A stretch of DNA of 64,000 nt from Salinimicrobium catena (GCF_900102915.1 NZ_FNGG01000004.1:124001-188000); one strand, 5' to 3'. Shown: positions 28,186 to 39,539, counted from the first letter of the stretch. Made by a program: numbers and translations. Notes: generated by a model from the letters alone, not told the origin.

Positions 28186-29010
28186 ATGTTCTTCAATAAG
28201 ATCTACTGGAATCCTTCAGAAGGATTTGACCTGGGCTTTTTCACGCTTCATTATTACAGCCTGATGTTCGTTGTGGCTTTTACCATTGGATGGTATCTCA
28301 TGAAAAGCATTTATCAGCGGGAAGGCGTTTCCCTGGAAAAGCTGGATTCATTATTCATTTATACCGTTTTGGCCACCCTTATTGGTGCAAGGCTGGGACA
28401 CGTGATCTTTTATGACTGGGATTATTTCCAGAATCACTTACTGGAGATCTTTTTACCGGTGAGGTTTGAACCCGAATTCGAATTTACCGGCTTCAGAGGA
28501 TTGGCGAGTCATGGGGCCGCGATAGGGATCATCACCGCGATGTACCTTTATTGCCGAAATGTGCTGCACAAGCCAGTGCTTTGGATCCTGGACCGTATTG
28601 TAATTCCTGTGGCTTGCGGAGGGATCTTTGTAAGGATAGGGAATTTCATGAATTCTGAGATCATTGGAAAGCCGACCAACAGCGACTTTGGAGTAGTTTT
28701 CGTAAAGCTGGGAGAGGATTTCGCCAGGCATCCGGCCCAATTGTATGAATCAGCAGGATACGTGCTGGTCTTCATCATTTTATGGCTCACTTACTGGAAA
28801 ACCGAAAAACGTAAAGAACTGGGCTATATCTTCGGATTGTTCCTCGTATTGCTATGGACAGTAAGGTTCTTCGTGGAATTCATGAAGGAACCACAGGTTG
28901 GCGAACGAGTGAACTGGGTGCTCAATACCGGACAATGGTTAAGCCTTCCTTTTATCCTCGCCGGATTCTACTTCATGTTCAGACCCAAATCAAAGGACAG
29001 GGTAAAATAA
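28186..29010 (+). CDS. lgt: Prolipoprotein diacylglyceryl transferase
   Basis: Inner-membrane enzyme that transfers diacylglycerol from phosphatidylglycerol to the lipobox Cys, needed for all the lipoproteins in this window. The 274 residues form about seven helices. Family motifs are present: LHYYSLMFVVAF, LIGARLGHVIFYD, RGLASHGAAIG, RIGNFMNSEIIG, HPAQLYES and RFFVEFMKEPQ. The ATG lies 53 bp after yidD; a near-consensus TATATTTA just upstream may give it its own promoter. Confidence 0.95.
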   Translation: MFFNKIYWNPSEGFDLGFFTLHYYSLMFVVAFTIGWYLMKSIYQREGVSLEKLDSLFIYTVLATLIGARLGHVIFYDWDYFQNHLLEIFLPVRFEPEFEFTGFRGLASHGAAIGIITAMYLYCRNVLHKPVLWILDRIVIPVACGGIFVRIGNFMNSEIIGKPTNSDFGVVFVKLGEDFARHPAQLYESAGYVLVFIILWLTYWKTEKRKELGYIFGLFLVLLWTVRFFVEFMKEPQVGERVNWVLNTGQWLSLPFILAGFYFMFRPKSKDRVK

Positions 29011-29033
29011 TCACGAGTTTAGAAAGCATTTTT

Positions 29034-29063
29034 AAGCCTCCGGTATTCCGGGGGCTTTTTTTA
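29034..29063 (+). terminator. Intrinsic terminator of lgt
   Basis: AAGCCTCCGG/CCGGGGGCTT stem with a TATT loop and one G-T pair, followed by seven T. Confidence 0.88.
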
Positions 29064-29400
29064 TGCGCAGAAAGTTTCCGCACCACTAAGGCTTCGGAAG
29101 AAAACGAACAGCGAGCACTTCTCTCTTCAGAAGAAAAAAATAGCGTCCCAATAGAGGCTTTTTGAGTCGGTATCCTGCCGCAAAAGAAAAAGACTTAAAA
29201 ATCACTCCTTCCGAAGACCAAACAGCGAAAGATCAGCTCTTCGGAAGAATTGCATAAACCCTTCCCTGGTCAATAGTAAGTCAAAGACTCTTTTCGAAGC
29301 ACCGAATTATCACTTCAGATAAAGTACTTATAGCTTCCGAAGAGCTTCAAAAAAGTCCGATTACAGGAAAGGGTGTCTGCTCTATTCATTTAAAATAAGA
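29064..29400. other. Gene-free gap with repeated CTTCGGAAG-type motifs
   Basis: No convincing reading frame. The near-palindrome CTTCGGAAG or its complement CTTCCGAAG occurs at 29092, 29208, 29239 and 29334. Two of these form a perfect 10-bp inverted repeat, CTTCCGAAGA (29208-29217) and TCTTCGGAAG (29238-29247), around a 20-nt spacer. It could be a small RNA, protein-binding sites or a decayed repeat. Confidence 0.4.
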
Positions 29401-29401
29401 C

Positions 29402-29432
29402 AAAAAAAAAGCCCCCTTTTCAGGAGGCTTTC
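29402..29432 (-). terminator. Intrinsic terminator of secDF
   Basis: AAAGCCCCC/GGAGGCTTT stem with one mismatch and a TTTTCA loop; the long A-run at 29402-29410 gives a U-tail on the minus-strand transcript. It ends 18 bp from the secDF stop. Confidence 0.85.
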
Positions 29433-29450
29433 TTCATTTGAAATATATTC

Positions 29451-32429
29451 TTAAGCTACCGCTTCTTTTTTTCTTTTAAGTTTCTTTCTTTCTTCCTGCT
29501 TGTTGAAGGTGTCGTAAGTCACCGGAGTTGCAACGAAGATAGAAGAGTAAGTACCTACAAGCACACCCACAATAAGGGCAAACATGAATCCTCTGATGCT
29601 CTCCCCTCCAAAGATGAAAATGGCAAGCAGTACCACAAGAGTGGTCATCGAGGTGTTCAACGTACGGCTGATGGTACTGTTGATCGCGGCGTTGATAGCG
29701 TCTTTCTGAGTCCATCCCGGGTGCTCGTTAAAGAACTCCCTGATGCGGTCAAAGATCACCACGGTATCGTTAAGCGAATAACCAACTACTGTAAGGATAG
29801 CCGCAATGAAGGCCTGGTCTATCTCCATGTTGAAAGGCATGAACTTGTAAGTTAGTGAGAACACACCGAGTACAATTAGCACGTCATGGATAACCGCCAC
29901 TACAGCCCCTAAACTGAACTGGTATTTTCTAAACCTCAACAGGATATAAAGGAAGATTACCAATAGCGAACCAAGGACAGCCCAGATAGAAGCCTGCTTG
30001 ATATCATCGGCAATAGATGGTCCTACTTTGATAGACTGCATGATCCCGATCTCCCTGTCTCCTTCTCCAACCGCGAAGTCATCATAAGTAACATCTTCAG
30101 GAAGATAAGACTGAAGAGCTGAAAATAATTTCTGCTGGATCTCATTATCGATCTCAGTTCCTTCTTCGTCAACTTTGTACTTAGTCGTCACCTTGATCTG
30201 GTTGGCAGCTCCAAATGTTTTGGCATCTGCACTTCCAAATTCAGCAACAAGATTCTGTTCGATCTCGGTTGGGTTTACAGGATGATCAAACCTCACCGTA
30301 TAGCTTCTTCCTCCAACAAAGTCAACACCCTGGTTCAATCCCTGAGTGAAAAGAGATCCTAAACTAATAAGAATAAAAGCTCCGGAAATGATATAGAAAG
30401 TCTTTCTCTTTCCAAGGAAATTAATATTTAGGTTACCAAACAAACCTTTGGTCATGGACGTTGAGAAATCCAGGTTCTTTCCTTTCTTACCATAACCGTC
30501 AATGAACAACCTGGTAATGAAAATAGCCGTGAACAAAGAGGTTGCGATACCAATTAATAATGTGGTAGCGAATCCTTTGATAGGACCGGTTCCAAGTACA
30601 AGAAGGATAAGACCGGTAAGACCTGTGGTGATGTTGGCATCAAGAATAGAAGACAACGCATTGTTGAAACCATCTTTAATGGCGTCTTTCTGGATCTTTC
30701 CTTTAGCATATTCTTCACGAATACGCTCAAAGATAAGAACGTTAGCATCCACCGAAATACCGATGGTTAACACGATACCCGCGATACCGGGAAGGGTTAA
30801 TACCGCACCAAGTCCTGCCAAAATTCCGAAGATGAAAAGAATGTTCACTACGAGCGCGATATCCGCAAAGATCCCGGCTTTACCGTAGTAGAAGATCATC
30901 CATATCAACACAAGTACAAGGGCGATGGCAAAAGACATAACTCCGCTGTCAATAGCTTCCTGACCAAGGGATGGCCCAACCACTTCACTCTGAATAATAT
31001 CTGCGGAAGCAGGAAGCTTACCTGCACGCAGTACGTTCGCAAGATCCTGACCTTCTGTAATGGTAAAATCTCCCGTGATCTCACTTCTTCCACCTGAAAT
31101 AGGACCACTGGAAACACCAGGTGCAGAATACACAATGTTATCAAGTACGATAGCGATCTGGCTCTGGTTCTCTGAAGCGTAACCGGTCATCTCTTCCCAG
31201 ATCCTTGCTCCTTTTCCGTTCATCTGCATGCTTACAGCCACACGACCTACCTGGTCGTAGCTCTGCATTGCATCTGTGATCACACTTCCTGAAAGAGGTG
31301 GTTCATTTTGCCTGTTTCCTTTAAGGGCATAAAGCGCAGCAACTTCGCTGTCTTCATCTGTCTTACCCCAAACGAATTTGGCATATCGTTGTTCTGCAGG
31401 AAGCAAAGAGCGCACCTGAGACATGTTCAAATATTCATTGACCTGAGCGGTATCCTCTACAGGAAAGGTAGCAAGAACAGGACCTCCCTGGAATCCAGGA
31501 GAAACCATTAGGTCGAACAACGGGTTCTTTTGTTGAGCCACTTCTGTAGTATCATCGGCAGCCTGTAAAAGAGCGTCGATCTCATCTTCTGCAGCATCGG
31601 TAGTATCTACAGTCTCTTCTTCCTGAGCCACAAGATCTTTTAGCACATTGTTAGCCTGTACAAAGAATCCCTGAAGTTCATTGCTCTTATATACATGCCA
31701 GAACTCAAGCTGAGCAGTACTTTGTAAAAGCCCTTTTACACGATCGATCTCTTTTGCTCCTGGAAGCTCAACCAGGATCCTACCTGAATTTCCAAGACGC
31801 TGAATGTTCGGCTGAGTAACTCCAAATTTATCGATCCTTTTTCTCAATACTTCAAAAGCTGAAGTAATGGACTCGTCAATTTTACGGCGAATGATAGGCT
31901 TCACCTCATCATTGCTCATTTCAAAATTGATCTCGTCACTTAAATTCTTATTTGCAAAAATGTCGGGAGAAGCAAGCTGTGCGTCAGGAATTTCTTCGAA
32001 GGCCTCAAAGAAAAGGTCTACATAATTTTCCTGGCTCTTCTTCTGCTCTTCATCGGCTTTGGCCAACGCCTGGTTAAAGGCCGGGTCTTTTGAGTTGTTG
32101 GCAAGCTCTCTAAGAATGTCTCTTACAGAGATCTGAAGGATCACGTTGATCCCGCCTTTAAGGTCAAGCCCTTTGTTAAGCTCCTTGTCTTTAGCGGTGT
32201 TGTAAGTAATACCGGCTATGATCTCTTCATTCCCAATGGAATCAAGGTATCTTTGCTCAGCCCTTTCCCGAAGCGCAACGTAGCCTTCTTCGTTATTACT
32301 GATCTTTTGCTCCGCAAATGCTTCGGCATCTTTCTCAACGTTGTTGGCGATAAATGTGAAAGACAGCTGGTAGATACATACCAGGCCAAACAAAATCGCG
32401 AACACCTTGATTATTCCCTTGTTCTGCAT
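29451..32429 (-). CDS. secDF: Protein translocase SecDF, single-chain fusion
   Basis: Proton-driven inner-membrane factor that pulls exported proteins through SecYEG. The 992 residues join SecD and SecF, as is usual in Bacteroidota. The SecD half has one N-terminal helix, GLDLKGGINVILQI, a large periplasmic P1 region with a roughly 30-residue acidic insertion (EEETVDTTDAAEDEIDAL), and six-helix membrane motifs such as GIAGIVLTIGISVDANVLIFERIREE. The SecF half (from about residue 675) has GVDFVGGRSYTVRF, SLNDTVVIFDRIREFF and NTSMTTLVVLLAIFIFGG. It is monocistronic, with its own promoter and terminator. Confidence 0.97.
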   Translation of the reverse strand: MQNKGIIKVFAILFGLVCIYQLSFTFIANNVEKDAEAFAEQKISNNEEGYVALRERAEQRYLDSIGNEEIIAGITYNTAKDKELNKGLDLKGGINVILQISVRDILRELANNSKDPAFNQALAKADEEQKKSQENYVDLFFEAFEEIPDAQLASPDIFANKNLSDEINFEMSNDEVKPIIRRKIDESITSAFEVLRKRIDKFGVTQPNIQRLGNSGRILVELPGAKEIDRVKGLLQSTAQLEFWHVYKSNELQGFFVQANNVLKDLVAQEEETVDTTDAAEDEIDALLQAADDTTEVAQQKNPLFDLMVSPGFQGGPVLATFPVEDTAQVNEYLNMSQVRSLLPAEQRYAKFVWGKTDEDSEVAALYALKGNRQNEPPLSGSVITDAMQSYDQVGRVAVSMQMNGKGARIWEEMTGYASENQSQIAIVLDNIVYSAPGVSSGPISGGRSEITGDFTITEGQDLANVLRAGKLPASADIIQSEVVGPSLGQEAIDSGVMSFAIALVLVLIWMIFYYGKAGIFADIALVVNILFIFGILAGLGAVLTLPGIAGIVLTIGISVDANVLIFERIREEYAKGKIQKDAIKDGFNNALSSILDANITTGLTGLILLVLGTGPIKGFATTLLIGIATSLFTAIFITRLFIDGYGKKGKNLDFSTSMTKGLFGNLNINFLGKRKTFYIISGAFILISLGSLFTQGLNQGVDFVGGRSYTVRFDHPVNPTEIEQNLVAEFGSADAKTFGAANQIKVTTKYKVDEEGTEIDNEIQQKLFSALQSYLPEDVTYDDFAVGEGDREIGIMQSIKVGPSIADDIKQASIWAVLGSLLVIFLYILLRFRKYQFSLGAVVAVIHDVLIVLGVFSLTYKFMPFNMEIDQAFIAAILTVVGYSLNDTVVIFDRIREFFNEHPGWTQKDAINAAINSTISRTLNTSMTTLVVLLAIFIFGGESIRGFMFALIVGVLVGTYSSIFVATPVTYDTFNKQEERKKLKRKKEAVA

Positions 32430-32464
32430 TATTCTTTAATTTATGTTCAATTTTTAAAAACGGA

Positions 32465-32495
32465 CAAATATAGGTTTTCAAGAAAGAAATCCCAA
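32465..32495 (-). promoter_or_regulatory. Promoter of secDF
   Basis: On the minus strand TTG (32495-32493), 20 nt, then TATATTTG (32472-32465), an exact -7 match. It lies 36 nt upstream of the secDF ATG. Confidence 0.65.
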
Positions 32496-32533
32496 TTATT
32501 TTTTTTTGAAAAGATTAACTTTTAGACTAATAG

Positions 32534-32719
32534 AAAAAGCTGCCTGAAAATAGTGCTGAAACCTTTGTTTGTAGCATCTTTTCGGAAATTCTCACTCCCG
32601 AAAAACAAGAGTTATTTAAATCAGATCCTTTTACTAAAGAAGATCCTAAATTGCCAAGGTACTTCAGTTATTTTCAAGCAGCTTTTCCACTAAAAGCTTT
32701 AGATATAATTACTTCTTAA
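32534..32719 (+). pseudogene. Possible gene remnant (C-terminal fragment, no start codon)
   Basis: A 61-codon open stretch bounded by TAG (32531) and TAA (32717) with no usable start codon. The translation looks protein-like rather than random, with segments EILTPEKQELFKSDPF and LPRYFSYFQAAFPLKALDI. It runs into the 3' end of mdh on the opposite strand. It may be the tail of a lost gene; no family is recognised, and chance cannot be excluded. Confidence 0.25.
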
Positions 32720-33641
32720 GGTCCAAAAGGCCATTGGTCTTGGAAACCCCTTCAGAGCTTTCCTTTAACTTGGCTTTTTCGGCCTCATCAAGTTCTAATT
32801 CCACGATCTCCTCGATCCCGTTCTTCCCAAGGATCACAGGAACTCCTATACAAAGATCATTTAGCCCATACTCCCCTTCTAAAAGGGCAGAACAGGGGAA
32901 CATTTTTTTCTGATCGTTAGCGATGGCCTGTACCAGCGAAGAAACCGCTGCACCAGGCGCATACCAGGCACTTGTACCCAACATCTTGGTAAGGGTTGCC
33001 CCTCCTACTTTGGTGTCTTCTGAGATCTGGTTGATCCTTTCTTCGGAAAGGAAAGCAGAAACCGGCACCGAATTCCTTGTTGCCAAGCGGGTCAAAGGCA
33101 CCATACCAGTGTCGCTGTGACCTCCAATTACCATTCCTTCAACATCTGAAGCCGGGCAATCCAGAGCTTCGCTAATGCGGTACTTGAAACGGGCGCTATC
33201 CAAAGCTCCACCCATTCCTATGATCCTGTTCTTTGGAAGGTTCGTGGTCTTGTGCACCAGGTAGGTCATGGTATCCATAGGATTACTCACTACTATGATG
33301 GTTACATCTGGAGACTGCTCGATTAGACTGGAAGCAACAGATTTTACGATATCGGCATTGATCCCGATCAATTCTTCACGGGTCATTCCCGGTTTTCTTG
33401 GAATTCCGCTGGTGATCACAGCAATGTCAGATCCTGCTGTTTTTGAATAATCGTTTGTAGCTCCGGTGATCTTGGTGTCGAATCCCAACAGGGAAGCAGT
33501 CTGCATTAGATCCATCGCTTTACCTTCAGCATAGTCCTCTTTGATATCTACCAAAACAACTTCTGAAGCAAAATTCTTGATGGCGATGTATTCTGCGCAA
33601 CTGGCTCCAACAGCTCCCGCACCAACTATAGTAACTTTCAT
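32709..33641 (-). CDS. mdh: Malate dehydrogenase
   Basis: NAD-dependent oxidation of malate to oxaloacetate in the TCA cycle. The 310 residues are of the LDH-like MDH type. The nucleotide motif GAGAVG (7-12) is followed by Asp32, the NAD-selecting acidic residue. Substrate-binding arginines are Arg82 and Arg88 (SGIPRKPGMTREE) and Arg151, and the catalytic pair is Asp148 with His175 (IGGHSDTGMVP). Arg at position 82 distinguishes it from lactate dehydrogenase. It is monocistronic between secDF and the DUF6588 genes. Confidence 0.95.
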   Translation of the reverse strand: MKVTIVGAGAVGASCAEYIAIKNFASEVVLVDIKEDYAEGKAMDLMQTASLLGFDTKITGATNDYSKTAGSDIAVITSGIPRKPGMTREELIGINADIVKSVASSLIEQSPDVTIIVVSNPMDTMTYLVHKTTNLPKNRIIGMGGALDSARFKYRISEALDCPASDVEGMVIGGHSDTGMVPLTRLATRNSVPVSAFLSEERINQISEDTKVGGATLTKMLGTSAWYAPGAAVSSLVQAIANDQKKMFPCSALLEGEYGLNDLCIGVPVILGKNGIEEIVELELDEAEKAKLKESSEGVSKTNGLLDLKK

Positions 33642-33725
33642 AATTTATATTGTTTGATTAATAGTGTTGCGAAAATACAAATAATACCTAAGTTTTAATA
33701 GGATTACGGGGCAAAAGAAGCGCTT

Positions 33726-34721
33726 TTAAATACGGACATGAAGGCCCAGATTGGCATTGAAAAATTTCCCTGCGGTTCCCATGGCGCTTAACCTGAATCT
33801 ACCGAGGTGAATGTTGAAGCCGAGATCTGTTTTGAAGTAAGCCTCCACATCGCCCAACTCCTGCAATTGGGTGTTCACCGTGATCAAGGCAGGACCATCG
33901 CCTCCCATCACATAATCAAAAGAAGAACTGGCCGCGCCAAGAGCTCCAAAAAGTTCAAATGCCCCCCATTGTTTAGAGGCTATAGCTTCAGCCATCCAAA
34001 GGTGGGCATCTACTTTAATCAGGTTCATCATTACCAGATCTTCCACCTCTATGGCATCAAAAGCGTATTCCACATCAAATTTGCTGTAAGTCAGCGCCGC
34101 GGCTAACTGAAATCCCTCCGGAGAATAATTGCGGAAATACTGACTGAAATTATGCTTAAGTCCCAACCCAAAAGTGCTGGCAGTCACATCATCTATGGTC
34201 ACCTGAGGCATGGCCCTCACGGTCACCTCAGTGCCTGCAGGCAAGCCGATCGCCACCTGAAGAAAAGCGTGAGGCACATAGTCCCTGTCGATCCCGTCAA
34301 AGCCTTTAAACCTCACCGCCCTGGTCTCTGTATTTCCTGAAACCGGGTTTTCAAAAGTAACTTCCCCGCTAAAGAAAGTGGCGGTTTGAGTTCCGAAGGC
34401 GGTCGGGAGCCGAACGTTTTGAGATCCTTCGATCTCCAAAAGCTGAAGATCTGCATTGGAAAGAGGAAAGGTTTTCCTGTCGTCAGGAATAAAAAGGGCG
34501 TTACCATGAACTGAAAGCCTGAAATCCCACTTTTCAAGAGTGGCAGCCGAACTGTACCACCCGGCACTGGCCTGATAGGCAGCACCTTCAGATGCAGGTT
34601 TTGCAAAATTATCGGCCAGGGTAAGCATATCTGCTATGAACAATTCGGAATTATCCTGGGCCCGGACAGCACCTGTACCTAGCAAAAAAGCAACTAACAA
34701 AGGAAAGATTATCTTTTTCAA
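33726..34721 (-). CDS. DUF6588-like exported beta-barrel protein (paralogue 2)
   Basis: Exported protein of 331 residues with a signal peptide ending AVRAQ. It resembles the next gene upstream along its whole length: a LADNFAKPASEGAAYQASAGWYSSA opening, a FEFS/FRLSVHGNA-type strand, VPHAFLQVAIGLPAGTEV, GLGLKHNFSQYF, then alternating strands and a terminal short beta segment ending in HVRI. It looks like an outer-membrane or surface beta protein of the DUF6588 group. No function is known. The two genes are separated by 105 bp holding a terminator, so each probably has its own transcript. Confidence 0.72.
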   Translation of the reverse strand: MKKIIFPLLVAFLLGTGAVRAQDNSELFIADMLTLADNFAKPASEGAAYQASAGWYSSAATLEKWDFRLSVHGNALFIPDDRKTFPLSNADLQLLEIEGSQNVRLPTAFGTQTATFFSGEVTFENPVSGNTETRAVRFKGFDGIDRDYVPHAFLQVAIGLPAGTEVTVRAMPQVTIDDVTASTFGLGLKHNFSQYFRNYSPEGFQLAAALTYSKFDVEYAFDAIEVEDLVMMNLIKVDAHLWMAEAIASKQWGAFELFGALGAASSSFDYVMGGDGPALITVNTQLQELGDVEAYFKTDLGFNIHLGRFRLSAMGTAGKFFNANLGLHVRI

Positions 34722-34773
34722 AATGATCGGTTTTCAGTAAAAATAGCAAAAAATCTTCAGCTTCTTCAGCAAC

Positions 34774-34801
34774 AAAAAAACCCGCAATAAATGCGGGTTT
34801 T
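34774..34801 (-). terminator. Intrinsic terminator between the DUF6588 paralogues
   Basis: AAACCCGCA/TGCGGGTTT perfect 9-bp stem with a 5-nt loop; the left A-run gives the U-tail for the upstream minus-strand gene. Confidence 0.85.
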
Positions 34802-34826
34802 GAATAATATTGTAGGTAAGAACCTA

Positions 34827-35837
34827 CTAAAAGCCCAGGTGAAGCCCTACAGATAAAGCATCGTATTCCTGGAAACTGTAATCTCCCGTGATCTTGAAAA
34901 AACCTAATTTCAAGGCCATCCCCAGGTTTGCTTTTATCCCATTGATATCATCTACTATAGTGAACGGATCTTCGATCTCGTCGATCACGATCCCTGTGTT
35001 TTCGTCTTTGATAATATAAGTACCCAACATGGCAGAATCTGAAGAACCGGTCATATAGCCCAAACCTCCGTAAAAATTGATAACAGGCAGATTGGTAGAC
35101 ACTATCCCTGAAAACAACCAGGAATCCATATTGGTCTTGATCCTTTGGTTCTCACCATCTAAATAGTTCTGCTCGGTAAAATCATAAGAACCGTTCATCC
35201 TGGTGTATCCAACAAGGCCCGACACTGCAACCGGAAGCTCTGTAGGGAACCAGCTGGTGATCTCATGCTGAAGAGCTGCTCCATAAAGTTCTGCCTGCAC
35301 ATTATCATAATTCACCTTCGGGAAGTAACGCGCCTTCACTTCTGTTCCTTTAAACACCCCTAAACGTGCCTGAAGGAAAGCCGCCGGCACCATTTCAACA
35401 CCTGCTGCAGCCAGTCCGTCAGGAAGGGTAATTTCAGCTTGTTGTTTCCCCAAAGGAGTATCATACTCCAGATATACGTTTACCGGCTCAGGATTATGAC
35501 CTAAAAGTGTAGAAACATTTTTTTCCGAAGAACCGTCCACAAACTGAATGTTTTGATAATCTACAGTTCTCATATTAAAGGACTGGTGATCCCCCAGATT
35601 AACCGCCGCATTTCCGATAATCGAAAATTCAAACCCAAGTTTATCCTTAACTTCAGCAGACTGATACCAGCCGTTCGAAAGGTTAAAGACCGTCGCCTGA
35701 GTTCCGGGGCGCAGATATTCGGTAGCAAAGGTCTTGGTGTCCTCAATTCCCGCAGCCAAAAGTCGGCCCAGGTTGTCTTGCGCCCAGGACTGGACACTGC
35801 ACAGCATTACTGCTGAAAGAAGTAAAATCTTTTTCAT
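34827..35837 (-). CDS. DUF6588-like exported beta-barrel protein (paralogue 1)
   Basis: I used the ATG at 35837, which places a clean signal peptide (MKKILLLSAVML, cleavage near SWAQ) at the start; the longer frame adds 12 residues. The mature protein shares with its neighbour the pattern NLSNGWYQSAEVKDKLGFEFSIIGNA, the VPAAFLQARLGVFKGTEVKARYFPKV segment and ALQHEITSW. It ends in SVGLHLGF, a barrel-like terminal strand with a C-terminal Phe. This is probably an outer-membrane beta barrel; the function is unknown. Confidence 0.75.
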   Translation of the reverse strand: MKKILLLSAVMLCSVQSWAQDNLGRLLAAGIEDTKTFATEYLRPGTQATVFNLSNGWYQSAEVKDKLGFEFSIIGNAAVNLGDHQSFNMRTVDYQNIQFVDGSSEKNVSTLLGHNPEPVNVYLEYDTPLGKQQAEITLPDGLAAAGVEMVPAAFLQARLGVFKGTEVKARYFPKVNYDNVQAELYGAALQHEITSWFPTELPVAVSGLVGYTRMNGSYDFTEQNYLDGENQRIKTNMDSWLFSGIVSTNLPVINFYGGLGYMTGSSDSAMLGTYIIKDENTGIVIDEIEDPFTIVDDINGIKANLGMALKLGFFKITGDYSFQEYDALSVGLHLGF

Positions 35838-35870
35838 AAGTAGGTTTTTAAAATGTTTTTTGTGGAGGCA

Positions 35871-35878
35871 CAAATATA
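35871..35878 (-). promoter_or_regulatory. -7 element upstream of DUF6588 paralogue 1
   Basis: TATATTTG exact match, 33 nt upstream of the chosen ATG. Confidence 0.45.
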
Positions 35879-35886
35879 AAGGAAAT

Positions 35887-35916
35887 AAAAAACCCGGAGC
35901 AGAACTCCGGGCTTTT
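35887..35916 (-). terminator. Intrinsic terminator of gyrB
   Basis: CCCGGAG/CTCCGGG stem with a CAGAA loop and flanking A/T runs, 7 bp beyond the gyrB stop. Confidence 0.82.
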
Positions 35917-35922
35917 AACCTT

Positions 35923-38261
<2,339 letters not shown>

Positions 38262-38840
38262 ATGAAAAAATTAATAACTGTTGTTTTCTTTTTCCTGGGA
38301 GTAATAGCTATTCCACAGATGAATGCCCAGGACACTACTGAAACTTTAAAAGATAATGACGGACCCAATTTTTCCAAACTTGATGTAAGTCCGCTCGATG
38401 TGATCCTCTTTAGAGGAGAGAACAACGAGCCTTTCGCAAGGGTACTTTATAGCCGACCCCAGACCCGCGACAGGGAAATATTTGGTAAACTTGTTCCTTA
38501 TGGGGAAGTATGGAGAACGGGCGCCAATGAAGCCACTGAAATCACTCTATATCAAGATATGATGGTCTCAGGGAAGAAGATCAAAAAAGGAACTTACACT
38601 TTGTTCACCATTCCAAAAGAAAATGAATGGACCATTATTCTTAACAACAGTACCAACATTTGGGGGGCCTACGATTACCAGGTGGAAAAAGACGTGGCAA
38701 GGATCACTGTACCGGTAAAAAAAGCTAAAGCACCCATTGAAGCTTTGTCTATGTCATTTGAACCTATTGACAACGGCGCAAAATTATACATAGGCTGGGA
38801 TGACCGCTATGTTGAAGTTCCTTTTAAAAAGGCAAATTAG
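38262..38840 (+). CDS. DUF2911 domain-containing exported protein
   Basis: Exported protein of 192 residues with a signal peptide ending PQMNAQ. The DUF2911 core is clear: SPLDV, ARVLYSRPQTRDREIFGKLVPYGEVWRTGANEATEI, KKIKKGTYTLFTIP and WTIILNN. The family is common in Bacteroidota and structurally looks like a small beta protein; its function is not established. The gene is alone, between the gyrB promoter region and a bidirectional terminator. Confidence 0.85.
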   Translation: MKKLITVVFFFLGVIAIPQMNAQDTTETLKDNDGPNFSKLDVSPLDVILFRGENNEPFARVLYSRPQTRDREIFGKLVPYGEVWRTGANEATEITLYQDMMVSGKKIKKGTYTLFTIPKENEWTIILNNSTNIWGAYDYQVEKDVARITVPVKKAKAPIEALSMSFEPIDNGAKLYIGWDDRYVEVPFKKAN

Positions 38841-38861
38841 AAGAACCGGAATTATTAATAT

Positions 38862-38889
38862 AAAAAAGCCCCTTTTCAGGGGCTTTTTC
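38862..38889. terminator. Bidirectional intrinsic terminator
   Basis: AAAAAGCCCC/GGGGCTTTTT perfect 10-bp stem with a TTTTCA loop, placed between the convergent DUF2911 and queE genes. Confidence 0.9.
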
Positions 38890-38892
38890 AGT

Positions 38893-39525
38893 TTATGGGA
38901 TATTCAGATATTTATGAGTTTGTAAGGATACCTTCCACTTAGGGTTCTGCATCACATAATCTACAATAAGCGGGATCATTTTTTCCCTGTTGCTCCATTC
39001 TGGCTGCAGATATAGGATGCAGTCTTCATTTACTCTGGCCGCCTGTTCTTCAGCGAATTTGAAGTCATGTTTGTTAAATATGATCACCTTTAATTCATTG
39101 GCCTTTTTGTAGACCGTCTCTGTAGGCAGCTTTATCTTTTTAGGAGAAAGACAGATCCAATCCCAGATTCCTGTAAGAGGATATGCTCCTGAAGTCTCTA
39201 TGTGTATCTTTGCCCCTTTGGCCTTTAATCCGGAAGTAAGTTTGGTCATATCCCATGTCAGGGGCTCCCCTCCTGTCACCACAACTGTTTTGCTGTACTT
39301 TACCGCATTTTCTACGATCCTATCAACCTCTGTTGGCGGGTGAAGTTTGGCATTCCAGCTTTCTTTCACGTCACACCAGTGGCAGCCTACATCGCATCCT
39401 CCTATCCTAACAAAGTATGCCGCAGTTCCCTTGTGGTAACCCTCCCCCTGAATAGTATAGAATTCCTCCATCAAAGGCAGCATTTCTCCGGCAGCGACAA
39501 GCTCGTTTATTTCATTCTCTTTCAT
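38893..39525 (-). CDS. queE: 7-carboxy-7-deazaguanine synthase QueE
   Basis: Radical SAM enzyme of the queuosine (deazaguanine) pathway, downstream of FolE chemistry. I used the ATG at 39525 (210 residues), not the TTG three codons upstream. The 4Fe-4S cluster motif is CDVGCHWCDVK (CxxxCxxC) preceded by RIGG, followed by VVVTGGEPLTWD and IHIETSGAYPL. FYTIQGEG near the N-terminus is diagnostic of QueE. A promoter-like TACCTTTG lies only 7 nt before the ATG, so the mRNA may have almost no leader. Confidence 0.93.
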   Translation of the reverse strand: MKENEINELVAAGEMLPLMEEFYTIQGEGYHKGTAAYFVRIGGCDVGCHWCDVKESWNAKLHPPTEVDRIVENAVKYSKTVVVTGGEPLTWDMTKLTSGLKAKGAKIHIETSGAYPLTGIWDWICLSPKKIKLPTETVYKKANELKVIIFNKHDFKFAEEQAARVNEDCILYLQPEWSNREKMIPLIVDYVMQNPKWKVSLQTHKYLNIP

Positions 39526-39531
39526 AGGCCG

Positions 39532-39539
39532 CAAAGGTA
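39532..39539 (-). promoter_or_regulatory. -7-like element immediately upstream of queE
   Basis: TACCTTTG matches TAnnTTTG and would place the transcript start at or next to the ATG at 39525. No -33 TTTG is found at the standard spacing. Confidence 0.3.
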
